Assembly: GCF_024171785.1 (NCBI RefSeq)
Contig: NZ_JAMTCK010000004.1
Location: 1-64,000, forward strand
DNA: 64,000 nt
Direction: 5' to 3'
Origin: Goodfellowiella coeruleoviolacea
Lineage (GTDB): Bacteria > Actinomycetota > Actinomycetes > Mycobacteriales > Pseudonocardiaceae
Position numbers and translations under genes: made by a program
The notes under the pieces: model-generated
What the model was told of the DNA's origin: nothing
Database searches by the model: none
The model's input: the letters and a program-made list of their open reading frames with translations, nothing else
Part shown: piece by piece, positions 58,743-64,000 of the stretch
Numbering within the stretch: position 1 is the first letter of the stretch
Layout of the letters: the number at the start of each line of letters is the position of its first letter

Positions 58743-58816
58743 GGTGAGTGACGGGATTTGAACCCGCGACACCTGGGACCACAACCCAGTGCTCTACCAA
58801 CTGAGCTACACCCACC
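58743..58816 (-). tRNA. tRNA-His (GUG)
   Basis: Acceptor GTGGGTG/CACTCAC with one G-U pair, D arm GCTC...GAGC, anticodon stem CTGGG/CCCAG with loop TTGTGGT (anticodon GUG), T stem GCGGG/CCCGT and loop TTCAAAT. An encoded G at -1 faces C73, the identity pair of tRNA-His. CCA is not encoded. Confidence 0.95.
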
Positions 58817-58905
58817 ACGTTCGGCGGCCGCTCGGCCGCCGTGGCTGGCATATCGTAGCGTGTCGCCCGGCCAACCCAAAAACGGGATACCCGAACCCGG
58901 GAAGC

Positions 58906-59517
58906 TCAGCTCGGCCGGTCGCCGCGGAGCAGTTCGGCGGCCACCGCCTGGGCCTGTTCCGAGCTGGGGCCGGGCTGCGGCACGAACGCGGTGCGCCGGT
59001 AGTAGGCCAGCTCCCGGATGGACTCCTTGATGTCGGCCAGGGCCCGGTGGGCCAGGCCCTTGCCCGGCTGCGCGTAGTAGACGCGCGGGTACCAGCGCCG
59101 GCACAGCTCCTTGACCGAGGACACGTCCACCATCCGGTAGTGCAGGTGGGCGTCCAGTTCGGGCATGTCCCTGGCGATGAAGCCCCGGTCGGTGGCGATG
59201 GAGTTGCCGGCCAGCGGCGCGGTGCGGGGGTCGGGGACCCAGCGCTTGACGTAGTCGAGCACCAGCCGCTCGGCCTCGGCCAGCGAGACCGTGGACCGCC
59301 GGACCTCCTCGGTCAGCCCGGAGCGGCTGTGCATATCCCGCACCACCTCGGGCATGGTGGCCAACACGTCGTCCTCGGCGTGGATCACCACGTCAACCCC
59401 GTCCCCGAGCACCTTCAGCTCCCCGTCGGTGACCAGGGCGGCGATCTCTATCAGGGCGTCCTTGCCCAGGTCCAGGCCGGTCATCTCGCAGTCGATCCAC
59501 ACCAAGCGATCCGTCAC
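58906..59517 (-). CDS. orn: Oligoribonuclease
   Basis: The 203-residue 3'-5' exonuclease degrades 2-5-nt RNA fragments and the linear di-GMP pGpG. DEDDh motifs are visible: [20 protein letters not shown] (Asp9, Glu11), [18 protein letters not shown], and [18 protein letters not shown] with the catalytic His and Asp. Length is normal. Start GTG 59517, 10 nt after the stop of the PH-domain gene, so it is probably the third gene of that operon. Confidence 0.95.
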   Translation of the reverse strand: MTDRLVWIDCEMTGLDLGKDALIEIAALVTDGELKVLGDGVDVVIHAEDDVLATMPEVVRDMHSRSGLTEEVRRSTVSLAEAERLVLDYVKRWVPDPRTAPLAGNSIATDRGFIARDMPELDAHLHYRMVDVSSVKELCRRWYPRVYYAQPGKGLAHRALADIKESIRELAYYRRTAFVPQPGPSSEQAQAVAAELLRGDRPS

Positions 59518-59527
59518 CCGGCTGAGC

Positions 59528-61174
59528 CTATCCGGCCGACCGCCGCACCGGCTGGTCGTCTCCGGCCGGCTCGCCCGGGTCCTGGCCCTGGTGGGGCCCG
59601 GTGACCGGCACCAGGAACGGGGTGAGCAGCCCGGGCACGGCGGCGTCGGCCAGGGCCAGCCCCCGGGTCTGCCCCACGTCCTGCACCTCGTAGCCGCCGT
59701 GCCCGGCGGCGGTGGTCGCCATCAGGGTCAGCAGGCCGGCCCGCCGCTGGAACCACGACTGGGACACCCGCCAGCCGATGATCCCGGTGCGGCGCAGCGC
59801 CACCGTGCGGCGCACCACCGAGTTGGCCCGGCTGACCAGGTACTCGTCGGTCAGGGCGTGGCCGAGGGCGCGGTAGCGGTCCACCGCGAGCAGCACCGCC
59901 GGCAGCACGGCGACCAGGGCGAGCCGCGCCGGCCAGGCGGGCAGCCAGGCCAGGGCGTGCGCGGCCCACAGCGCCGCGGCCAGCACCGGCACCGGGGTCA
60001 CCGCGCGCACCAGCCGGCGGGCCAGCGCGCGCCTGGGGTGGCGGGTCAGCGGCGCGCTGGTCGGCGCGGTGGGCAGGCGCAGCACCGCGGCGGCCACCCG
60101 CTGGGCCAGTGCCCGGGGCACGGGCGGCAGCAGCAGGCTGCTCTCGCCGGTGCGGCCGAGCCCGGTGGTCACCGCGGCGACGCGGGCGCCCCGGCCGGCG
60201 CGCACCAGCAGGGGCTCGCTCACCTCCACCCCGCGCAGCTGGTGCTCCTTGACCGAGACCGAGCGGGTGGTGAGCAGCCCGCGCCTGGCCCGGATGGTGT
60301 TGTCGGCCTCCCGGGTCAGCCGGTGGCCCCAGAACTGCACCAGGTAGACCAGCATCGAGCAGACCAGCACCAGGACCAGTGCGGCGCCGGCCAGGGTGGT
60401 GATGATCACCGGCAGCGGCGACTCGACCAGCCAGCGCACGGCCGCGCGCACCCGGGCCACCTCGTCGAGGTTGATGCGCAGGTCGTCGGCCAGGTTCAGG
60501 GCGGTGGTGAACAGCGCGCCGGCCGCGGCCAGCCCGGACGTGCTCAGCGGCGCGTAGCGCAGCCAGGCGGGGGAGAACGCGGCCAACACGGTGGCCGGCG
60601 GCGGGACCGGGGCGTTCGGCGTGTCCGGGCTGTCCGGGGCGCCCGGGGTGTCCCGCGCGCTGGTCGGGCGGCGCAGCAGCACCTGGCGGAGCCGTTCGGC
60701 CTCGGCCGAGGTGACCGCGTCCAGGGCGAGCGTGGCCGCCTCGGAGCCGAGCGCCTGCCTGCCGGTGCCCACCCGCACGGTGGACAGGCCGAACAGCCGG
60801 TGGGCCGGCTTGGCGGTGAGGTCGACGGTGCGGATGCGCTCGCGCGGCGTGGCCAGCCGCTTGCGCACCAGCCAGCCGGTGTGCAGTTCGACCTGGTCGT
60901 CGGTGATCCGGTAGCGGGTGGTCAGCCAGCGCACCACACCGGCGGCGACCACCAGCACCACCAGGGCCGCGCCGAAGGCCAGCCGGCCCCAGTCGCCCGA
61001 GCTGAACAGGACCACGCCGACGAGCACCGGCAGCAGGCTGATCAGCGAGTTGAGCGGGGTGACCACGAGCATCCTCGGGTCGAGCCGGCGCCACTCGACC
61101 TCGGGGTGCTCGACCAGTGGTGGGGCGGCGGGCAGGTCCAGGCCGGTCGGCGGGGTGTGCTCGGGCGCGCTCAC
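59528..61174 (-). CDS. Large PH-domain (YdbT-like) membrane protein
   Basis: The 548-residue protein has repeated bacterial PH (bPH2) domains between paired membrane helices. Domain 1 (about 60-150) has [20 protein letters not shown], and [18 protein letters not shown]. Domain 2 (about 250-340) has [20 protein letters not shown]. Domain 3 (about 430-510) has [20 protein letters not shown]. This is the B. subtilis YdbT layout, paired with the small YdbS-like protein encoded just upstream with GTGA overlap. YdbS/YdbT confer resistance to amylocyclicin-type bacteriocins in Bacillus; role here unknown. Confidence 0.88.
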   Translation of the reverse strand: MSAPEHTPPTGLDLPAAPPLVEHPEVEWRRLDPRMLVVTPLNSLISLLPVLVGVVLFSSGDWGRLAFGAALVVLVVAAGVVRWLTTRYRITDDQVELHTGWLVRKRLATPRERIRTVDLTAKPAHRLFGLSTVRVGTGRQALGSEAATLALDAVTSAEAERLRQVLLRRPTSARDTPGAPDSPDTPNAPVPPPATVLAAFSPAWLRYAPLSTSGLAAAGALFTTALNLADDLRINLDEVARVRAAVRWLVESPLPVIITTLAGAALVLVLVCSMLVYLVQFWGHRLTREADNTIRARRGLLTTRSVSVKEHQLRGVEVSEPLLVRAGRGARVAAVTTGLGRTGESSLLLPPVPRALAQRVAAAVLRLPTAPTSAPLTRHPRRALARRLVRAVTPVPVLAAALWAAHALAWLPAWPARLALVAVLPAVLLAVDRYRALGHALTDEYLVSRANSVVRRTVALRRTGIIGWRVSQSWFQRRAGLLTLMATTAAGHGGYEVQDVGQTRGLALADAAVPGLLTPFLVPVTGPHQGQDPGEPAGDDQPVRRSAG

Positions 61175-61701
61175 GTGGCGTCGCCCTTGCTGGCCTGGGT
61201 GGTCTCGGTGAGTTCGTCGACCAGTCGCACGGCCAGGTCGTGGTCCAGGCCCTCGATGTGCAGCGGGCCGGCCGCCGATGCCGTGGTCACGGTGACCGTG
61301 GCCAGGTTCAGCGCCTGCTGCAGCGGCCCGCGCTTGGTGTCCACGGTCTGGATGCGCGAGGTCGGGGCGACCCGCCACTCCTGGTTGATCCAGCCGGCCT
61401 GGGTGTACACGGCCTGCGGGGTGGTCTCCCAGCGGTGCACGCGGTAGCGCCAGGTGGGCATCACCGCGGTGTGCGCCACCCCGAGCACGGCGCTGGCCAG
61501 CAGGGTCCACGCCAGCCACCCGGTGCCGGGCAGCACCAGCAGGGCGACCAGCTGCGGGATCATCAGCACCAGCCAGCCGATCAGCGCCCGCAGCGTCCAC
61601 CAGGTGACGGCGCGGCGACTGACCCGGTGCTCGGGTTCGCGCAGCCGCAGTTGGCCGGCGAGCGGATACGGGGGCGGGACGGTGGTGTCCGGGCTGTTCA
61701 C
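61171..61701 (-). CDS. Small PH-domain (YdbS-like) membrane protein
   Basis: The 176-residue protein has two membrane helices (about 36-80, WTLRALIGWLVLMIPQLVAL and WLAWTLLASAVLGVAHTAV) and a bPH2 domain with TTPQAVYTQAGWINQEWRVA, SRIQTVDTKRGPLQQALNLA, and ending HDLAVRLVDELTETTQ. Its stop overlaps the start of the YdbT-like gene, so they are co-translated. Start GTG 61701. The small plus large pair is the standard arrangement. Confidence 0.88.
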   Translation of the reverse strand: MNSPDTTVPPPYPLAGQLRLREPEHRVSRRAVTWWTLRALIGWLVLMIPQLVALLVLPGTGWLAWTLLASAVLGVAHTAVMPTWRYRVHRWETTPQAVYTQAGWINQEWRVAPTSRIQTVDTKRGPLQQALNLATVTVTTASAAGPLHIEGLDHDLAVRLVDELTETTQASKGDAT

Positions 61702-61801
61702 GGCTCCACTCTGCCTGACCGGGGTGGTCGAGTTCAGCTGTTCGGCGGTGCGTGAACGGGTGTCCCAGGGGCACCAACCGCGGTGGTACGACGCCGCGAG
61801 C

Positions 61802-61823
61802 GCCTACCACCCGGGTGGTAGGC
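61802..61823. promoter_or_regulatory. 22-bp perfect palindrome upstream of the DUF6223 gene
   Basis: GCCTACCACCC is followed directly by its complement GGGTGGTAGGC, a perfect 22-bp palindrome with no spacer. It lies 86 nt upstream of the DUF6223 start and 101 nt from the divergent YdbS-like start. This is a strong operator candidate. Confidence 0.55.
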
Positions 61824-61908
61824 CCATCGGCAACTCCGGCAGGACGACCCGGGAGCACGCCGTTCCATACGCTGCCGCCGCATCCGTCCCACGAGCGAAG
61901 GGAACTCC

Positions 61909-62340
61909 ATGTTCGTCCGGCACCCGCTGATCGCCACCGCCGCCCCGCTCGGCGCCCTCGGGCTTGCGGCACCCGAGGCAGCGCACGCCTCCGCGCACGT
62001 CGTGGCGCACGAGGCCGCCGTCGGTGTGCTCACGCTGAGCACCGGGCGCCTCGGGGCCATCGTGGCAGCCGTGCTGGGGCTGGTCGGCGCGGCCATCGGC
62101 GCGCGGGCGCTGTCCCGCTCCGGCCGTGGTCCGGGCACCGGCAACCGGCTGGGCGGGACCGTCGCGGGCATGGTGCTGGGGCTGGTCGGCGTGGTCCTCG
62201 GCGGGCTGGTCGCCGCCACCTCCTCCGGTGGCCTGGGCACGGGAAACGGGCTGGGCGGGGCCATCGTGGCCATGATGCTGGGGCTGGCCGGCGTGGTCCT
62301 CGGCGGGCTGGCGCGGACCCGCTCCCGGCGCACCGGCTGA
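61909..62340 (+). CDS. DUF6223-type membrane protein
   Basis: The 143-residue protein has a signal-like first helix (PLIATAAPLGALGLAAP) and three hydrophobic segments. Two are internal copies of one unit: GTGNRLGGTVAGMVLGLVG then GTGNGLGGAIVAMMLGLAG, each followed by VVLGGL. This repeated GTGN...LGL layout is what I associate with DUF6223. Start ATG 61909 with GAAGGGA upstream. Function unknown. Confidence 0.7.
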   Translation: MFVRHPLIATAAPLGALGLAAPEAAHASAHVVAHEAAVGVLTLSTGRLGAIVAAVLGLVGAAIGARALSRSGRGPGTGNRLGGTVAGMVLGLVGVVLGGLVAATSSGGLGTGNGLGGAIVAMMLGLAGVVLGGLARTRSRRTG

Positions 62341-62451
62341 CCGCCTGCGCCGGCCGGGCTGCCGGCTCAGTGCGGCCTCGTGCCAGGCGAGCTGACGTTC
62401 GCCGGGGCACCGGGCACCGGGCGGGCCGGGCGGCGGCGCCCTGGGTGCTGG

Positions 62452-63126
62452 TCAGGAGCGGGTGAGCCAGCCCGGGACGGCCAGGCCGGACTCGTACGCG
62501 AGGATCACCAACTGGGCGCGGTCGCGGACCTGGGCCTTGGTCATGATCCGGCTGACGTGCGTTTTCACGGTGGCCGGGCTCAGCACCAGCCGGGCCGCGA
62601 TCTCGTCGTTGGACAGGCCGGCGGCGACCAGTGCCAGCACCTCGCGCTCCCGTTCGGTGAGCGCGCTCAGCCGCGGCCCCGGGTCCGGGTGCCTGACCCG
62701 GGCGGCGAACTCGGCGATCAGCCGGCGGGTGATCGCCGGCGCGATCAGCGCGTCACCGCGAGCCACCACCCGCACCGCGTGGATCAGCTCCGCCGGCTCG
62801 GTGTCCTTGACCAGGAAGCCGCTCGCACCGGACCGCAGCGCGCCGTAGACGTAGTCGTCCAGGTCGAACGTGGTCAGGATGATCACGCGGACGGCGGAAC
62901 TCGCGGTGATCTTCTGGGTGGCGGCCAGGCCGTCCAGCCCGGGCATCCGGATGTCCATGAGGACGACGTCGGCCCGCAGGTGCCGGGCGAGCCGCACCGC
63001 GTCGGCGCCGTCGGCGGCCTCGCCGACCACCTCGATGCCGTCCTCACCGTCCAGGATGGACCGGAAGCCGGCGCGCACCAGGGTCTGGTCGTCGGCGAGC
63101 AGCACCCGAACCGCGCTGGCGCTCAC
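62452..63126 (-). CDS. NarL/LuxR-type response regulator
   Basis: The 224-residue regulator has receiver motifs LLADDQTLVR, phospho-acceptor Asp in VVLMDIRMPGLDG, TTFDLDDYV and the Lys in FLVKDTEP. The LuxR helix-turn-helix is LTEREREVLALVAAGLSNDE, then SPATVKTHVSRIMTKAQVRD. Start GTG 63126 overlaps the stop of the upstream kinase gene (63123-63125), so the pair is translationally coupled. Targets unknown; DUF6223 lies convergently beyond its end. Confidence 0.93.
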   Translation of the reverse strand: MSASAVRVLLADDQTLVRAGFRSILDGEDGIEVVGEAADGADAVRLARHLRADVVLMDIRMPGLDGLAATQKITASSAVRVIILTTFDLDDYVYGALRSGASGFLVKDTEPAELIHAVRVVARGDALIAPAITRRLIAEFAARVRHPDPGPRLSALTEREREVLALVAAGLSNDEIAARLVLSPATVKTHVSRIMTKAQVRDRAQLVILAYESGLAVPGWLTRS

Positions 63127-64000
63127 GCCGGTGCCGTACCCGGCCGCAGCGGCAGGCGGGCGCACACCCGGAAGCCGCCTTCCGGTCGCGGGCCCGTGAT
63201 CAGCGAACCGCCCAGCGCCCGGGCCCGCTCGTCCATGCCGCGAATTCCGCTGCCCGGCGTGCCCGGTGTGCCGGTGCCGTCGTCCTCGACCTCCACCAGC
63301 ACGTCGTCGTGCTCGGGGCGGACCCGGACCACCGCGGTGGTCGCGCCCGCGTGCCGGGTCACGTTGGTGAGTGCCTCCTGGACGATCCGGTACGCCGCCA
63401 GGTCGACCTCCGGCGGCAGCGGTGGGGTCTCGGCGAACTCCGTGCGGATCGCCACCCCGGATCGCCCCGCCGCCGTGACCAGATCACCGAGGCGGTTCAG
63501 GCCGGGGGCGGGTGTGCTCGGCGCGTCGTCGTCCCGCCGCAGCACGACCAGGGTCCTGCGCAACTCGCGCAGCGTCTCCCTGCTCGTCTGCTTGATCGCG
63601 GTGAGCGCCTGCTCGGCGCGGTCGGGGTCCGGGCGGTGCAGCGCGGCACTGGCCTGCACGTTGATCAGCGAGAGGTGGTGGCCGAGCGCGTCGTGCAGCT
63701 CGCGGGCGATGCGCAACCGCTCCTCGGTGGCCTGTCGCCGGGCCTGCTCCGCCAGCCGCTGCTCGGCGGCGAGCGCGCGGGCCTGCGCCTCGGCGAGGTA
63801 GGCCCGGCGGTTGCGGGTCACGCCGACGATCACCGCGATGAGCCACCCGGCGTGCAGCAGCACCGCCCCGTTCATGGTGTTCGTGGACCGGCCCGCGCCG
63901 TCCGCGACGGCGAAGGCGATCACCGAGGCGAGACCGAGTCCGATGGCCGAGGCGAGGTGCCCCTCGTCGACGACGGTGTAGAGCGCCACGACGAACACCA
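63123..64000 (-). CDS. NarL-type sensor histidine kinase, N-terminus cut by window end
   Basis: About 292 codons are visible. The remaining membrane segment (VIAFAVADGAG and AVLLHAGWLIAVIVGVT) is followed by RLRIARELHDALGHHLSLIN with the phosphoacceptor His. The HATPase domain contains EALTNVTRHAGATTAVVRV, VEDDGTGTPG and GIRGMDERARALGGSL. This is the usual HisKA_3 kinase of the NarL type, partner of the coupled response regulator. The start and the first membrane helices lie beyond 64000. Confidence 0.92.
   Translation of the reverse strand, partial: VFVVALYTVVDEGHLASAIGLGLASVIAFAVADGAGRSTNTMNGAVLLHAGWLIAVIVGVTRNRRAYLAEAQARALAAEQRLAEQARRQATEERLRIARELHDALGHHLSLINVQASAALHRPDPDRAEQALTAIKQTSRETLRELRRTLVVLRRDDDAPSTPAPGLNRLGDLVTAAGRSGVAIRTEFAETPPLPPEVDLAAYRIVQEALTNVTRHAGATTAVVRVRPEHDDVLVEVEDDGTGTPGTPGSGIRGMDERARALGGSLITGPRPEGGFRVCARLPLRPGTAPA

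Overview
The window is high-GC DNA with GC-rich third codon positions, frequent GTG starts and many 4-nt ATGA/GTGA gene overlaps. That points to a filamentous actinobacterium, probably a member of the Pseudonocardiaceae. Lineage-typical content supports this: MurT/GatD, an Scr1-type XRE regulator followed by DUF397, an EspC/WXG-type gene set, an ECF41 (SigJ-like) sigma factor, and a complete conservon. There are no rRNA genes, no CRISPR array and no PKS/NRPS genes. The content is a mix of housekeeping genes (rph, rdgB, bcp, murT-gatD, glyQS, orn, three tRNA genes) and many one-component regulators with divergently placed targets.

Layout. 1-240: end of an IS4-type element. 434-6221: DUF2231 membrane protein, rph-rdgB, an SDR, a DHA2-type exporter, bcp. 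6.3-13.7 kb: lipoprotein, LLM flavoenzyme, SDR/TetR pair, secreted PIG-L deacetylase, dienelactone hydrolase, MmyB-like regulator. 13.8-16.1 kb: Crp-like regulator behind a degenerate 15-bp repeat, then a 2-hydroxyacid dehydrogenase. 16.3-18 kb: three-gene EspC/WXG module with no secretion machinery beside it. 18-22.3 kb: LURP-one-like protein, ECF41 sigma with divergent SnoaL protein, DinB-like protein, secreted DUF5829-type protein. 22.5-26.2 kb: region of lower GC with PaiB, a translationally coupled set of small unknown genes, and XRE-DUF397. 26.3-31.3 kb: GNAT acetyltransferase, Tat-exported multicopper oxidase, secreted unknown protein, NarL-type two-component pair. 31.3-38.2 kb: MarR/MFS/nitroreductase, DUF3618, two TetR regulators, Baeyer-Villiger-type monooxygenase. 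38.2-47.9 kb: envelope and translation block (gatD-murT, SanA-like, LCP ligase, fused alpha-beta glycyl-tRNA synthetase). 48.6-51.7 kb: orphan sugar-binding lipoprotein, zinc-ribbon protein, Sfp-type PPTase, and a small protein ending in an amyloid-signalling-like motif. 52.1-58.0 kb: conservon (P450, CvnA kinase, roadblock, DUF742, GTPase). 58.2-64 kb: tRNA-Lys, tRNA-His, orn, a pair of PH-domain membrane proteins, DUF6223, and a NarL-type two-component pair cut by the window end.

How genes work together. The conservon is one transcription unit, with overlaps or short gaps from cvnA to cvnD and a strong terminator after the GTPase. The preceding P450 lacks the ExxR motif, as is known for the CYP157 family found in such operons. 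murT and gatD overlap and together amidate lipid II; the neighbouring LCP and SanA-like genes also act at the envelope. The regulators MarR, TetR (36 kb), XRE (25 kb), ECF41 and probably DUF6223 have visible palindromes or repeats in their intergenic regions.

Most unusual items: a 74-nt class I tRNA with a leucine UAG anticodon; the P450 with DQVLW in place of ExxR; the stand-alone amyloid-motif protein next to the conservon; a fused alpha-beta GlyRS in an actinobacterium; an EspC/WXG module without secretion genes; and several degenerate ~15-bp minisatellites, three of them sharing a CGCTG/CTGAAC core. All assignments rest on reading the sequence and recalled family knowledge; no searches were run.
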